64,000 nucleotides of DNA from Marivirga salinae (GCF_030503855.1 NZ_CP129971.1:937501-1001500), one strand, 5' to 3'. Counted from the stretch's first letter, positions 53,689 to 64,000 are shown. Notes: generated from the sequence alone by a model not told the origin. Numbers and translations are program-made.

Positions 53689-56600
53689 ATGAATCTTACT
53701 AAAATTGTATTTTTTAAATGGGTGCTAAGTTTTTGTAAAAAAGAATTTTCCGCAAATAGACAGTTGAACTATATTTTCTTATTAGTTTGTGTCCTGTTCT
53801 TTAGTACAAATAGTGGTTTTAGCCAATTTATAATACATGTTCAAGATTGGGAAGGTGTTGCTGGCAGTGGTGATTGGATACGTGATGAGGCCCCTACAAA
53901 CAAATGGACAAGAGGAACAGATACAGATGGAGTATACTGGGGTTCTAAGGGCACTTATATTTCAAATGATGATACAAACTTTGCATATACAATTGGAACT
54001 ACCTCAGAAGCCTTTGCCTATAAAGATATAGAGTTTCCTGCCTATACGGATGGTTTCTACCTCCACTTTTATTGGAAGTGTGTTGGTGATGTTGGCGCAA
54101 CGACAGCTTATGATTATATGCGTGTGTTTCTGGTGCCAACAACTACTGGTTTAAATGAGACCGATTTAGAGACTGCAGCCAATGGTGCCAATGGCTTCGA
54201 AATTTTAGGGCCGGGCTTACAAGATCGCTTTGTGCAACAGCCTTCCTTTGTACTAGAAAATTATCCGCTGACTACAACTCAGAATGATTTAGTCGAAAAC
54301 AAAACGTACAGACTAGTGTTTTTGTGGAAAAATGATAATGAATTTTCAGACGGGATTCCCGCTGCTTTTGATAATGTCATTATCTCCGATGGAGACGCCA
54401 GTCAACCATTATCCGGAACTTACCAGATAGGGAAAAATTCAATAGGAACACAAAGATTTGATAGCATTATGCATGCCACGGCTTTATTAAATATGAATGG
54501 AGTCGCTGGTAATGTGGTTTTTGAATTGACTGATGAAGACTACCCGATAAAAACAGGTGATCTACCCCTTCGAATAAAAGATTTTAATGCAAATCCTAAT
54601 TCCACTGTTTCAAATGCTGAGTTGTTAATGCAACCAGTTCAGGATGGGAGCATAACTCCTATAATAAGTGGTAGTAGAGCAAATAATGCAATCATATTCA
54701 TAGACCAGGCTGACAATGTAACAGTCAATGGCGATAATGGAGGTACATTATCGAATGATTTAATAATCGAGAATAACAGTACCTCCACACCAAACGGAAT
54801 TTACCTGGGCTCAGAAATAGCTACTTCATCAGCCACAAATAATATAGAAATAAATAATGTTAATATCAATCTTAGCATCTCTGATGGCATAGGATTACGT
54901 GTAACTTCAGCAGCGGACTATTCTGCAGGATTATTTGATAATATTAGTATATCAAATAATAGTTTTTCTGGTGGACGGATGGCAATATATGTTAACGGCA
55001 ATGACGGAACAGCCAATGGATCACGGCTTACCATTGCCAATAATTCAATAAATAGTACCACCAATCCCATAGGCCTACGTGGCATTGAAATCTTCGGAAC
55101 CTCTACTATCAGTATTTCCAATAATCACATTGGCAATATCACTTCAGGGCTAGGGGGCAACGTAAGGGGTATTCGCCTGGGAGGCAATTGTTCTGGAGCT
55201 ACAATTGAAAAGAATGAGATTTATAATTTGTCGCACACATCTGACTACGGGGCACACGGTATTTCTTTGGCAACCGCTTCTACGTCTGCTAATACTGTAA
55301 TTAAGAATAATATAATTTACAATATTTCTGGGGATGGCTGGAATTACACGGATACTTTTATTGATAACTCATCAGGGATTGCACTGCAAGGAACACAGTC
55401 AGGCATCTCTATTCTTAATAACTCCATATATTTAAAAGAAGGCGGCAGTAATATAGTTGCTGCAAGCGCAAGTTCTTATACAGCCTGCCTTGCTATTGAA
55501 ACAGGCAGTGTGGTTAACGTTTTAAAGAATAATATCTTAATTAACACGCTGGGAGGGACTAATGGAACGGATCCTGCAGGATATTCTGCTATCGCCTATC
55601 AGGGGACATTTACTAATCATTTCCCTGATATTGATTATAACTTTTACTACACCAGAGTGAACAGTGGATCGGGTGCAGGAGAGTCTCTGGCCACCGACTT
55701 TACAAGTTCTGCTTCTTCATTAGCTGACTTAAAAATCCTGAGTGCAAATGACCAGAGTTCAATAGGAGCCTCTAGTGGTGATATTGCAACATTTAATGGG
55801 CCCGGATTTACATTTTCAGCTGAAAGATTGTTTGATGCATCAAATCAAGGACAAGGGACTTTTTTAAAGATAGATGAAGCTCAGCAAGAGTCATGGTTGC
55901 TCAATGCCGGTGGAACTCATTTGCCGGATGTTACAGAAGATTTTGACGGAGTAGCAAGAAATACCGCTATCACAGCCGTGCCTCCATGCATGGGCGCCTT
56001 CGAATTTACCCCTGCTGTGGAACCTGTGGCAGCATATCAGGCTGGTGCTATTACAGATGCCGGAACTTCTGAATTTTATGTGGCAAACCGAAAAATGTTA
56101 GCTATTACATGGAATCAAAATGGCGGGACTCTTCCTAGCAGTCTTGACGTAAAATATTATCCTGGCAACTTACCACCGGATACTGATGGATATCCTGTTT
56201 TTAATGGATATGTTCAAATTCTTGCACCTGACGGAAGTGGATTTAACTACGATATTGAATTAGCCTACGAACCAGCTCTGCTAGCTGGAATTCCTGCAAC
56301 TGATATTAAGCTGACAAAAAGATCGGATGCTGTAAATGACTGGTATGCCTGGCCTACTACTGTAAACACAACGGACAGAATCTTTTCGGTGGTGAATATA
56401 GATACTGAGTTTAGTTATTTTACCGGTACCAACCAGGAAAATCCACTGCCAGTGGAACTGCTTTCATTTACAGCGCAGACAATGAGTGGAAGAATTGAGT
56501 TAGAATGGGAAACAGCCACAGAGAAAAATAACGAGCATTTTGATGTTGAGAAAAAAGGCGTTAATAATGATTGGCACACTATATCAACTGTAGCAGGTGC

Positions 56601-56979
56601 GGGAAATTCAAATGCATTAATTCAATATTCCATTTCAGATTTTAATCCAATTTCAGGAACGCAATATTACCGACTCAAACAAGTAGATACAGATGGTAAG
56701 TTTGAATACTCTTCTGTTTTAAGGGTTGATTATGGAACCAATGGACAGGAAGTTTTCCCTAATCCTTTTATGGACAAAATCTTTGTTAAAACTAATGGAG
56801 AAGATTTAGTGGAAAGAATTGAACTGAAAAATATTACGGGTAATGCCATCAATATTTCAAAAGAATATTTAGGTCAAAACAAATGGAAAGTCAATACACA
56901 TTCTCTAGAAACAGGGACTTATATCCTTTACATATACTCAGGTAATCAAGTGGAAGTACGGAAGGTAGTGAAGCGTTAA
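53689..56979 (+). CDS. T9SS-exported beta-helix protein with C-terminal sorting domain
   Basis: The 1096-residue protein has a long N-terminal signal region ending NSGFSQ near residue 46. Then come a domain resembling cleaved-adhesin or lectin-like folds (about 47-235), a right-handed parallel beta-helix region with many short repeats such as NNSISNNSF and NNIIYN (about 290-650), an immunoglobulin-like section beginning PLPVELLSF near 920, and a type A sorting domain (about 1025-1096). The sorting domain has FPNPF and ends VEVRKVVKR. Such proteins cross the outer membrane by type IX secretion and are usually attached to the surface. No lyase active site is evident, so an adhesin or polysaccharide-binding role is as likely as an enzyme. 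Confidence 0.85.
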   Translation: MNLTKIVFFKWVLSFCKKEFSANRQLNYIFLLVCVLFFSTNSGFSQFIIHVQDWEGVAGSGDWIRDEAPTNKWTRGTDTDGVYWGSKGTYISNDDTNFAYTIGTTSEAFAYKDIEFPAYTDGFYLHFYWKCVGDVGATTAYDYMRVFLVPTTTGLNETDLETAANGANGFEILGPGLQDRFVQQPSFVLENYPLTTTQNDLVENKTYRLVFLWKNDNEFSDGIPAAFDNVIISDGDASQPLSGTYQIGKNSIGTQRFDSIMHATALLNMNGVAGNVVFELTDEDYPIKTGDLPLRIKDFNANPNSTVSNAELLMQPVQDGSITPIISGSRANNAIIFIDQADNVTVNGDNGGTLSNDLIIENNSTSTPNGIYLGSEIATSSATNNIEINNVNINLSISDGIGLRVTSAADYSAGLFDNISISNNSFSGGRMAIYVNGNDGTANGSRLTIANNSINSTTNPIGLRGIEIFGTSTISISNNHIGNITSGLGGNVRGIRLGGNCSGATIEKNEIYNLSHTSDYGAHGISLATASTSANTVIKNNIIYNISGDGWNYTDTFIDNSSGIALQGTQSGISILNNSIYLKEGGSNIVAASASSYTACLAIETGSVVNVLKNNILINTLGGTNGTDPAGYSAIAYQGTFTNHFPDIDYNFYYTRVNSGSGAGESLATDFTSSASSLADLKILSANDQSSIGASSGDIATFNGPGFTFSAERLFDASNQGQGTFLKIDEAQQESWLLNAGGTHLPDVTEDFDGVARNTAITAVPPCMGAFEFTPAVEPVAAYQAGAITDAGTSEFYVANRKMLAITWNQNGGTLPSSLDVKYYPGNLPPDTDGYPVFNGYVQILAPDGSGFNYDIELAYEPALLAGIPATDIKLTKRSDAVNDWYAWPTTVNTTDRIFSVVNIDTEFSYFTGTNQENPLPVELLSFTAQTMSGRIELEWETATEKNNEHFDVEKKGVNNDWHTISTVAGAGNSNALIQYSISDFNPISGTQYYRLKQVDTDGKFEYSSVLRVDYGTNGQEVFPNPFMDKIFVKTNGEDLVERIELKNITGNAINISKEYLGQNKWKVNTHSLETGTYILYIYSGNQVEVRKVVKR

Positions 56980-56986
56980 GAGCTTT

Positions 56987-57472
56987 TCATGAGCTCCTGT
57001 AATCCACCGCATCCATATTTCCTTCTTCATCAATTATATGAGTTTCTTTTCCAGGAACTATATCGGTATTCTGAGCTGAGGCACAGCTCCAGTTTCCGTA
57101 ATCATTTTTATGTACCACAAAAGTAAAGATGGTATTTCTTGCTTGTGCCTTTTTTCCATTGATGGAAGTTTGCCCTTCCAAATGAACTCGTGCATTGACG
57201 ACCGCAATAGTTTCTGATAGGTATTTGACTTTGCTTTTCCTTAAAGACAATTCTGAATCTTTAAAGATAACTTTTAAACCATAATCATGGGCTTCAAATA
57301 TTGATTCTCTATTATGCCACCACAAGCCCGTAACATTGATGAATTCTGCATCTTCATCAAAAATGGAGGCCAGCATTTTGGGGTCTTTGAGATTCCATGC
57401 TTTTATAAAAGTGTTAGGAATTTCCTGAGGTTCTGGGATATTTAAAGTGGTAAAATCAGTCATTATTTTCAT
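56987..57472 (-). CDS. SgcJ/EcaC-type NTF2-fold protein
   Basis: The 161-residue protein has no signal peptide. It has an NTF2-like cone fold with WNLKDPKMLASIFDEDAEFINVTGLWWHNR near its start and FTFVVHK near residue 115. NCBI-style family names SgcJ/EcaC apply to such short proteins, which bind small molecules in a cavity; reactions vary and none can be assigned here. ATG codons at 57472 and 57463 are both possible starts. It is convergent with the T9SS gene, seven bases apart. Confidence 0.75.
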   Translation of the reverse strand: MKIMTDFTTLNIPEPQEIPNTFIKAWNLKDPKMLASIFDEDAEFINVTGLWWHNRESIFEAHDYGLKVIFKDSELSLRKSKVKYLSETIAVVNARVHLEGQTSINGKKAQARNTIFTFVVHKNDYGNWSCASAQNTDIVPGKETHIIDEEGNMDAVDYRSS

Positions 57473-57498
57473 TTAATTAGTACAACTCATTAAAAAAC

Positions 57499-57527
57499 AA
57501 AAAAGCCACGTTTTCTGTGGCTTTTTT
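57499..57527 (-). terminator. Rho-independent terminator of the SH3 lipoprotein gene
   Basis: Arms AAAAAAGCCAC and GTGGCTTTTTT enclose a seven-base loop, and T-runs occur on both sides, so it could work in both directions. It lies 21 bases past the stop of the SH3 lipoprotein gene. Confidence 0.8.
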
Positions 57528-57547
57528 AATTTGAGCAATACAATAAA

Positions 57548-58333
57548 TTACTCACTCATTACTTCTTCTGTTTCAGCAACTTCTTCTTCCATTTCCACAC
57601 TGTCCATTTCTTCCGTTGGCTCAGCCATCAATTCCTCTTCATCACTATTTAGGTCATTCAGTTCATCTTTTAAATCCACCATAAACTGAGATGAGGTGAA
57701 TGATTCATTTTCCAAGATTTCTTGTATTGCTTCAATACGCTTTTCCTCTTCTTCAATAGCCAATGCTTTTTGAGCATAAACAGCAACTGCAATATCCACT
57801 TCATTATCAGATAAGTCAGTTCGCTTTACCCATCCAGAAGAAAACCACTTGTCACCTTGTCTTTTTCCTTTTACTTCAACCCATTCGTCTTTAGTATCTA
57901 TTAAAGCTAATACATCCATAGGGTTGAAGCTTTTGTCCGTTTTAGTTAATAAATCAGGACGCTTAAAAATCTGAGCTTCTCTCACGGCTGCAACTGCAGT
58001 TCCCTCTACTACAAAACCACTCACAACCCAACCTTGCTTATCATCTCCTAATTTAATTTCAACATATTCTCTGTTATCCTCTGAAGAATCAACAGCGGTT
58101 TTTCCCGTCATCAATACTTTCTCTCCTAAACTTATAGATGATATCCATTTTCCATCTGATGAAGGTTCTTTTCGGACAGAAATACCATCCCAAATAGATA
58201 CAGCATCAACTTTTTTTGGAGCTTCTTCCTTGGCTGTAGTTTGCTCAGTTGTTTCTTTATTTTCATTTCCTGAGCAAGAGATTAAGCCGAAAGCCATAAT
58301 TGCACAGGCTAAAGTGTAATAATAGTTCTTCAT
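57548..58333 (-). CDS. Lipoprotein with SH3-like domains and acidic tail
   Basis: The 261-residue precursor has a lipoprotein signal with cysteine 20 (GLISC). Two bacterial SH3-type segments follow: about 47-110, with ISVRKEPSSDGKW and GWVVSGFV, and about 118-175, with SSGWVKRTDL. Such domains bind peptidoglycan or proteins. The final 45 residues are almost entirely glutamate-rich. Glutamate- and threonine-rich linker sequence follows the lipid anchor. Envelope location is inferred. It stands between the NTF2-like gene and the esterase gene, all on the minus strand. Confidence 0.82.
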   Translation of the reverse strand: MKNYYYTLACAIMAFGLISCSGNENKETTEQTTAKEEAPKKVDAVSIWDGISVRKEPSSDGKWISSISLGEKVLMTGKTAVDSSEDNREYVEIKLGDDKQGWVVSGFVVEGTAVAAVREAQIFKRPDLLTKTDKSFNPMDVLALIDTKDEWVEVKGKRQGDKWFSSGWVKRTDLSDNEVDIAVAVYAQKALAIEEEEKRIEAIQEILENESFTSSQFMVDLKDELNDLNSDEEELMAEPTEEMDSVEMEEEVAETEEVMSE

Positions 58334-58496
58334 AGTTAGTTTTTTTGGTTTTGAAATTTCAGACTAATGTAAGTGTTTTTAAAAAGTTAGAAAATAAAAA
58401 CTTTGGATATTTTAATTATTATCGGTGTGTCCTGCAACGACTAAATATTAGTATGCTAGTAGCAATTCTTTATATTTCGACTCGGAAGTAGCTTTA

Positions 58497-59678
58497 TTAA
58501 TCTTCTTTTATGATTTTTACTGATCGATCTCCAATCCTCAATACATAAACATCAGCTTCAAGATCAGATAAATCAATGCCTTTATCTTCCGCTTTTAATT
58601 CACCCTTTAATACCTGCTTACCAGAAACAGTTGTTATCTGATAGCTTATAGATGCATTATCCTTTCTTTCAACTGTAATAAATGAATTACTTGGATTCGG
58701 ATAAATTTTAAGGTTATAAAAGACTTTATCAGCTGTGCCAGTTGGGATTGAGCCAGTATCATCATCTTCTTCATTATCGTCTGCATCTTCTTCCGTTTCA
58801 CATTCCGATTTTCCATTTATATCGAATTGAGAAATAAAATCCCATACTATAGCACTGGCTTTTATATCCATATTGCCCCATGCACCCGGCCAGGTATGAT
58901 CTCCACCTTTCACTTTATAATGAACAACCGAGCTGCAACTATCACCTTGAGTGAACATTATTTTTTCAACTTTACTTCCATCGTTTGTATTGATATCATC
59001 AATGTCTGTGGTATCAGCAGATGCAGTGGTGTTATTAAAATCCACCCAATATTCCACTACCTGTTTAATAGATTTTGTCCAGCTTGCACCTGAATAAGGC
59101 ACAGTACCATCTGCGTTGCCGTGTATTTGCAATACAGGAGTAGGATGCTGGGGATCACAATCGTTAAAAATTTCAGGAGTCATAGAGCCTGTAACCGAAG
59201 CTACTGCCGCTATCCTTTCACTTAACTGGCATGCCAATAGAAAACTCATAAACCCACCATTTGACATTCCAGTACTGTACACTTTAGAGCTATCTATGGT
59301 GTATTCTGCAGAAATCGAATCAAGTAATGCATTAGTAAATCCTACGTCATCAGCTGTACTGTTTAAGGTCCAACCTCCTACATTCCAATGGGTATTTCCA
59401 TTTAACAAGGTCCCTTGTGGATAAACAACAATAAAATTGGCAGTATCGGCAATTTGATTAAAACCAGAGTATGACATTATAGTATTGGCAGAGCTGGTAT
59501 AACCATGAAAGCATAAAACTAAGGGTGAAGCAATAGTCGGATCATAAGAAGCTGGTATATACATGATGTACTCCCTTTCCTCGTTGTCATGAATAATGGT
59601 GCCAGTGATTGTTTCCTGAGCATTACAAATTATGGAAAACATAATAAGTAATAGCATCATTAATAGATAATTTTTCAT
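58497..59678 (-). CDS. T9SS-sorted PHB-depolymerase/feruloyl-esterase-like hydrolase
   Basis: The 393-residue precursor has a signal peptide ending CNAQ. It has an alpha/beta-hydrolase domain with nucleophile GMSNGG near residues 136-141, the aspartate in NADGTVPY near 190 and histidine in GGDHTWPG near 258. This LpqC-type family contains polyhydroxybutyrate depolymerases and feruloyl esterases. After an acidic linker a type A T9SS sorting domain (about 320-393) begins with YPNPSNSF and ends in IKED. It is therefore exported and probably surface-attached. The polymer or ester attacked is not known. Confidence 0.87.
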   Translation of the reverse strand: MKNYLLMMLLLIMFSIICNAQETITGTIIHDNEEREYIMYIPASYDPTIASPLVLCFHGYTSSANTIMSYSGFNQIADTANFIVVYPQGTLLNGNTHWNVGGWTLNSTADDVGFTNALLDSISAEYTIDSSKVYSTGMSNGGFMSFLLACQLSERIAAVASVTGSMTPEIFNDCDPQHPTPVLQIHGNADGTVPYSGASWTKSIKQVVEYWVDFNNTTASADTTDIDDINTNDGSKVEKIMFTQGDSCSSVVHYKVKGGDHTWPGAWGNMDIKASAIVWDFISQFDINGKSECETEEDADDNEEDDDTGSIPTGTADKVFYNLKIYPNPSNSFITVERKDNASISYQITTVSGKQVLKGELKAEDKGIDLSDLEADVYVLRIGDRSVKIIKED

Positions 59679-59796
59679 TTGGTTCTTTTGGTTGTGTTTT
59701 TAATTCTAGGATGATAGCAATGCTAATTAAACAAGGTGTTCATTTGCATAGGGGAAGTTAACTATTATTATAGACAAATCTCTATTAAACAAAAAA

Positions 59797-59824
59797 AGCC
59801 GATTAGAATTTCATCTAACCGGCT
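59797..59824 (-). terminator. Rho-independent terminator of infB
   Basis: Arms AGCCGATTAGA and TCTAACCGGCT pair with one mismatch around a six-base loop. On the minus strand a T-run of seven follows. It lies 26 bases after the infB stop. Confidence 0.85.
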
Positions 59825-59850
59825 CTTATCTTTATGTATTAACTTTGAAT

Positions 59851-62800
59851 TTACTTCAAAGTTCTTTTTACTTCTCTTTCTTCAAATCCTTCAATAACAT
59901 CACCTTCGACAATGTCATTGTAGCCTTTGATACTGATACCACATTCATAGCCTTTCTTCACTTCCTGTACATCATCTTTGAAACGTTTCAATTGATCAAT
60001 TTCTCCTTCATACTTCACAATTCCATCTCTAATCAACCTGATTTTATTGTTTCTTTTCACATATCCGTCAGTCACCATACAACCTGCTACAGTACCAATT
60101 TTAGAGATTTTGAATATCTCTCTAACCTCAATATTACCAGTAATAAACTCTTCTTTAGTCGGTGCTAACATACCCTCCATGGCATCTTTCAACTCATTGA
60201 TAGCATCATAAATAATAGAATATAATCGAATTTCGATTTCTTCATTATCAGCTATTTTTCTAGCATTTTGAGAAGGTCTAACTTGGAAACCTAAAATAAT
60301 GGCATCCGATGCTGATGCTAGCAATACATCAGATTCTGAAATCTGTCCTACCGCTTTATGGATTATATTAACCTGAATTTCTTCAGTTGATAATTTCAAT
60401 AATGAATCAGAAAGTGCTTCAATAGAACCGTCAACATCACCTTTAACAATTACATTCAGCTCCTTAAATGAACCAATAGCCAATCTACGTCCAATTTCAT
60501 CAAGTGTAATATGCTTTTTAGTTCGCATACTTTGCTCTCTCTGAATTTGCTCACGCTTATTAGCAATATCCCTTGCTTCACGGTCTGTTTCCATCACGTT
60601 GAAACGGTCACCAGCTTGCGGTGCTCCATCCAAACCTAACATTAGAACCGGAGTAGACGGGCCAGCTTCTTTCACCTTTTGTCCTTTATGGTCAAACATA
60701 GCCTTTACTTTACCGTAATGAGCGCCAGCTAAGACTACATCTCCTATTTTTAATGTACCTGCCTGAATCATGATAGTAGTTAAATAACCTCTACCTTTAT
60801 CCAATTCTGCTTCGACCACAGTTCCTACTGCTGATTTATTCGCATTTGCTTTGAGCTCTAATACTTCTGCTTCAAGCAATACTTTTTCTAATAAGTCTTC
60901 AATACCTTGACCTGTTTTTGCAGATACTTCTTGGCACTGATATTTACCTCCCCAATCCTCAACCAAAATGTTGATATTGGCTAATTGTTCTTTAATTTTT
61001 TCAACGTTAGCATTTGGCTTATCCACTTTGTTAATGGCAATCACCATAGGCACGCCAGCTACTTGTGCATGATTAATAGCTTCTTTTGTTTGAGGCATAA
61101 CCGCATCATCAGCTGCTACAACAATGATGGCAACATCTGTTATTTTAGCACCCCTAGCACGCATGGCTGTAAAAGCCTCGTGACCTGGAGTATCCAAGAA
61201 AGCAACTTTCTTGCCTGACTCAGTCATCACATCATAAGCACCAATATGCTGAGTAATACCACCGGCTTCACCTGCTGTTACTTTAGATTCACGAATAAAA
61301 TCTAGTAATGAAGTTTTACCATGATCAACGTGTCCCATAATAGTAACAATCGGAGCTCTGTCCTTCAAGTCTTCTGGGTTATCTTCCTCTTCAAAAACCT
61401 CTGTTTCATCGTCTGCTTCAGTAAATTTCACATCATAACCGAATTCATCAGCAATGATAGTGATGGTCTCTGCATCTAATCTTTGGTTGATGGATGCAAA
61501 TATTCCTAAATTCATACATTTAGCGATGACATCATTTACGCTCACATCCATTAAAGATGCTAAGTCATTAGCTGATATAAATTCAGTTGTTTTAAGAAGT
61601 TTAGATTCTTGTTCTTGTTGTTGTATGTCTCCCTCTCTTTTATCAGCTTGAGTTTGACGTTTTTCTTTTCTATATTTTGAACGATTACCACTAGCTCCTG
61701 GTGATTTACCACTCAAGCGAGCCATGGTTTGCTTAATTTGTTCTTGAATTTCTTTTTCTGTAGGCTCCGCTTTTTCTACTCTACCTCTTCTGCCTCTGTT
61801 TCTATCGCTTCCGCCACCTCTATTTTGTCCTTGCTGACCTGAACCTGGTCCTCTGTTTTGACCTGGGCCGCCAGCTCCACCACCTGGTTTAGAATCCTGT
61901 GGTTTATTAGGGGCAATTCTCTTTCTTGGTCGTTTTCCTCTTCTTGCTTCTTTCTTATCATCTGAAGAAGCTACTGGTTTAACACCTTTTTTACCTTTTC
62001 TTTCCTTCTCTTTAGGTAAATCTATTTTACCTAATACAGTAAGGCCTTTCAATGAATCTGCCTTAGCAGAAATAGTTGAATCTTGTGCCTTTTCTTGAGT
62101 TAATGGAAGTTTTTCGGTTGGTTTATCCTCCGCTTTTTTATCCTCTTTCGGAGCTTCCTCTTTAACTTTCGGAGTATCAGCTTTTGGCTGTTCTTCTTTT
62201 TTCTCTTCTTCTTTTGGCTTTTCAGCTTTAGGAGCTGTTTCTTCCTTTTTCTCTTCTGGCTTTTTCTCCTCCTTTTTTGGCTCTTCTTTTTTGGACTCCT
62301 CTTTCTTAGGCTCTTCTTTTTTCTCCTCTTTCGCTTCTACTTTTCCTTTTGGAGCTTCTTCAGGTTGCTTCTTTTCTGCAACAGGTCCTTCCTCCTTTTT
62401 AGGTTCCTCTGCAGGTTTTGGAGTTTCCTGCTTCTTACCTTTTTTATGTTCGTCTAAATCAATTTTGCCTAAAACTTTAGGCCCCGATAATTTAGGACTT
62501 TCAGATTTATAGACATCCTCTTTAGGCTCTTCTTTTTTAGCAGCTGGTTTATCTTCAGGTTTTTGTTCTGATTGAGCACTTTTTTCTTTGCCCTCACCTG
62601 CATTTTTAATCAAGACTTTTTCTTCGTCATCACTATCATTGCTATCCCCGTCTGAATCGATAACTACATTGCTATTATGTTTTTTACCAATGGACAAACT
62701 GGATGCTTCCTCTTTCTCTTGTGCAGAGGAGGCAAACTCTTTTGCGAGCATTCCAAATTGCTCTTCAGTAATTTTTGAGTTTGGCTTGCTATCCACCTCA

Positions 62801-62895
62801 TATCCTTTTTTGCCCAAGAAATCTGTGATTGTAGATATTCCTACATTCAATTTCCTTGCCGCAAGGTTGAGTCGCATCATTTTTTCTTCTGACAT
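59851..62895 (-). CDS. infB: Translation initiation factor IF-2
   Basis: The 1014-residue protein ends in the conserved IF-2 core: G1 GHVDHGKTS near residues 520-528, [23 protein letters not shown] and SAKTGQG, then the beta-barrel domains and the C-terminal fMet-tRNA-binding region. The first 50 residues form an IF2-N helical domain. Between about 80 and 400 lies a low-complexity stretch rich in lysine, glutamate and proline, then a glycine- and arginine-rich section. It is followed by a terminator and preceded by nusA after 51 bases, the conserved order. Confidence 0.98.
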   Translation of the reverse strand: MSEEKMMRLNLAARKLNVGISTITDFLGKKGYEVDSKPNSKITEEQFGMLAKEFASSAQEKEEASSLSIGKKHNSNVVIDSDGDSNDSDDEEKVLIKNAGEGKEKSAQSEQKPEDKPAAKKEEPKEDVYKSESPKLSGPKVLGKIDLDEHKKGKKQETPKPAEEPKKEEGPVAEKKQPEEAPKGKVEAKEEKKEEPKKEESKKEEPKKEEKKPEEKKEETAPKAEKPKEEEKKEEQPKADTPKVKEEAPKEDKKAEDKPTEKLPLTQEKAQDSTISAKADSLKGLTVLGKIDLPKEKERKGKKGVKPVASSDDKKEARRGKRPRKRIAPNKPQDSKPGGGAGGPGQNRGPGSGQQGQNRGGGSDRNRGRRGRVEKAEPTEKEIQEQIKQTMARLSGKSPGASGNRSKYRKEKRQTQADKREGDIQQQEQESKLLKTTEFISANDLASLMDVSVNDVIAKCMNLGIFASINQRLDAETITIIADEFGYDVKFTEADDETEVFEEEDNPEDLKDRAPIVTIMGHVDHGKTSLLDFIRESKVTAGEAGGITQHIGAYDVMTESGKKVAFLDTPGHEAFTAMRARGAKITDVAIIVVAADDAVMPQTKEAINHAQVAGVPMVIAINKVDKPNANVEKIKEQLANINILVEDWGGKYQCQEVSAKTGQGIEDLLEKVLLEAEVLELKANANKSAVGTVVEAELDKGRGYLTTIMIQAGTLKIGDVVLAGAHYGKVKAMFDHKGQKVKEAGPSTPVLMLGLDGAPQAGDRFNVMETDREARDIANKREQIQREQSMRTKKHITLDEIGRRLAIGSFKELNVIVKGDVDGSIEALSDSLLKLSTEEIQVNIIHKAVGQISESDVLLASASDAIILGFQVRPSQNARKIADNEEIEIRLYSIIYDAINELKDAMEGMLAPTKEEFITGNIEVREIFKISKIGTVAGCMVTDGYVKRNNKIRLIRDGIVKYEGEIDQLKRFKDDVQEVKKGYECGISIKGYNDIVEGDVIEGFEEREVKRTLK

Positions 62896-62946
62896 AAATG
62901 CTTTGTATTCTGCTAAAAAATTATTGAACCTGAGTATTAAAAATGT

Positions 62947-64000
62947 TTACTCAAATTCCTGACTAAATATTTTAAATATCTCGTCTATTGTTTCTTCTTC
63001 TAAGTCGGTCATTCTAACCAACTCTTCTTTTCCTAATTCCAACACTCTTTTGGCAGTGTCAAGCCCAACTTTCTTCAATTCTTCAATAACCCAATCTTCC
63101 AATACGTCACTGAATTCATCGATCAATACATCTTCTTCCTCAGCATCAGTTAATTCGCGGAATACATCTATTTCCATTCCGACTAATTTACTTGCCAATT
63201 TGATATTTTGACCTCCCTTACCAATAGCTAAAGAGACTTGATCAGGTTTCAAATATACTGAAACTCGTTTATTCTCTATATCTATTTTCATAGAACTTAA
63301 TTTCGCAGGGCTTAAAGCACGCTGAATATAAAGCTCCATATTTTCAGTAAAGTTAATTACATCAATGTTTTCATTCTGTAATTCTCTTACAATACTGTGA
63401 ATTCTTGATCCTTTCATCCCAACACAAGCACCTACTGGGTCAATTCTATCATCATAGGATTCAACTGACACCTTAGCTCTTTCACCAGGCTCTCTTACAA
63501 TTTTCTTGATCGTGATCAATTCATCATAAACTTCTGGTACTTCTTGTTCGAACAAACGTTCCAAGAAAACCGGAGAAGTTCTCGAAAGAATAATTTTAGG
63601 ATTTCCGTTTTGCATTTCCACTCTGTGGACAACCGCACGAACTGAATCTCCCTTTCTAAATCTATCTTTCGGGATTTGCTCAGATTTCAACAAAACCAGT
63701 TCATTACCATCCGAATCCGTCAATAAAGTTTCACGGCTTAGGATTTGGTAAACTTCACCGGCAATGATTTCTCCTACAAGCTCACTGTATTTATTAAATA
63801 AAATATCTTTCTCAAGGTCTTTTACCTTTTGAATAAGCGTCTGACGAGCAGTAGTTACAGCTCTTCTTCCAAAGTGCTCTAGCTCTACTTCCTCAGCAAC
63901 CTCTTCACCAATTTCAAAATCGGGCTCAATTTTTCTCGCTTCAGTTAAACTGATTTTATCATGATCCCAGATATCCTCAGAATTATCGTCAACGATTTCT
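62947..64000 (-). CDS. nusA: Transcription factor NusA (5' end outside the window)
   Basis: The frame stays open to the last base, so only the C-terminal 350 or so residues are present; the start at 63723 that a naive reading would give is not real. Visible are the N-terminal domain fragment (RKIEPDFEIGEEV, ARQTLIQKVKDLEK), the S1 domain (GEIIAGEVY, RFRKGDSVRAVV) and two KH domains (GACVGMKGSRIHSIVREL and AIGKGGQNIKLASK). A short acidic C-terminus follows. NusA binds RNA polymerase and modulates pausing and termination. It precedes infB, as in most bacteria. Confidence 0.97.
   Translation of the reverse strand, partial: EIVDDNSEDIWDHDKISLTEARKIEPDFEIGEEVAEEVELEHFGRRAVTTARQTLIQKVKDLEKDILFNKYSELVGEIIAGEVYQILSRETLLTDSDGNELVLLKSEQIPKDRFRKGDSVRAVVHRVEMQNGNPKIILSRTSPVFLERLFEQEVPEVYDELITIKKIVREPGERAKVSVESYDDRIDPVGACVGMKGSRIHSIVRELQNENIDVINFTENMELYIQRALSPAKLSSMKIDIENKRVSVYLKPDQVSLAIGKGGQNIKLASKLVGMEIDVFRELTDAEEEDVLIDEFSDVLEDWVIEELKKVGLDTAKRVLELGKEELVRMTDLEEETIDEIFKIFSQEFE

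Noticed and set aside
62100..62420. Apparent tandem repeat in DNA
   Set aside because: The repetition follows from the [12 protein letters not shown] low-complexity protein sequence of IF-2 and is not a separate repeat element or CRISPR array.
62588..62962. 124-codon plus-strand frame opposite infB and its upstream spacer
   Set aside because: It is the mirror of the lysine- and glutamate-rich IF-2 N-terminus, giving a serine- and leucine-rich shadow with no promoter and no family features.

Overview
The window looks like chromosomal DNA from a member of the Bacteroidota, most likely a marine gliding Cytophagales bacterium of the Marivirga type. The genus is inferred from gene content, not tested. 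Evidence: AT-rich sequence, several start regions with the Bacteroidota -7 promoter element TAnnTTTG, almost no Shine-Dalgarno sequences, the gliding lipoprotein gene gldB, two proteins with type IX secretion C-terminal sorting domains, a TonB-dependent receptor, and many signal peptides with glutamine directly after the predicted cleavage site. I see no rRNA, tRNA, CRISPR array, prophage or intact insertion sequence.

Layout. 1-7.6 kb: the end of a DsbD-type reductase, an MsbA-like ABC exporter with an LpxL-type acyltransferase (lipid A export and acylation), a LOG-family enzyme, a membrane-anchored lytic transglycosylase, a small outer-membrane barrel and gldB. 7.7-10.8 kb: a TerB/LETM1-like protein convergent with a TerC-family metal transporter, then a lipoprotein with a short collagen-like stretch. 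11.2-16.8 kb: a second ABC exporter and the nucleotide-sugar genes rfbA, rfbB and rfbC around a Wzz-like protein (surface polysaccharide; no rfbD in view). 16.9-22.2 kb: the cytochrome c maturation operon ccmB-ccmC-ccmD-ccmE-ccmF plus a DUF2520 oxidoreductase. 22.3-29 kb: a UbiA prenyltransferase, an AsmA-like protein, a glutaminyl-cyclase-like M28 lipoprotein, a 44-residue lipoprotein, a MaoC hydratase, a SIMPL-domain protein and an unknown secreted protein. 29-34.7 kb: an M28 peptidase, a GH15 glycosidase, an MtfA-type peptidase, a YihY/BrkB membrane protein and a TPR protein. 34.9-41.3 kb: the operon MMPL transporter - ileS - lspA. 41.4-50 kb: an FAD oxidoreductase, an M1 peptidase, a TonB receptor with an acidic lipoprotein partner, and a soluble PAS histidine kinase. 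50-59.7 kb: secreted proteins (a BNR-repeat protein, a T9SS beta-helix protein, an SH3 lipoprotein, a T9SS-sorted esterase) and an NTF2-like protein. 59.8-64 kb: infB and the 3' part of nusA.

Most of the window is ordinary core genome. The parts most worth following up are: (i) the TonB receptor locus near 45.1-48.2 kb, where a palindrome overlaps both the -7 box and the start codon; (ii) the CxxxY form of CcmE; (iii) the glutaminyl cyclase together with ten Q+1 signal peptides; (iv) prenyl-lipid enzymes that could relate to archaeal-type lipids; (v) GC-rich palindromic repeats in intergenic DNA; and (vi) a putatively decayed, palindrome-rich stretch upstream of the histidine kinase. I found no clear evidence for a wholly new multi-gene system.
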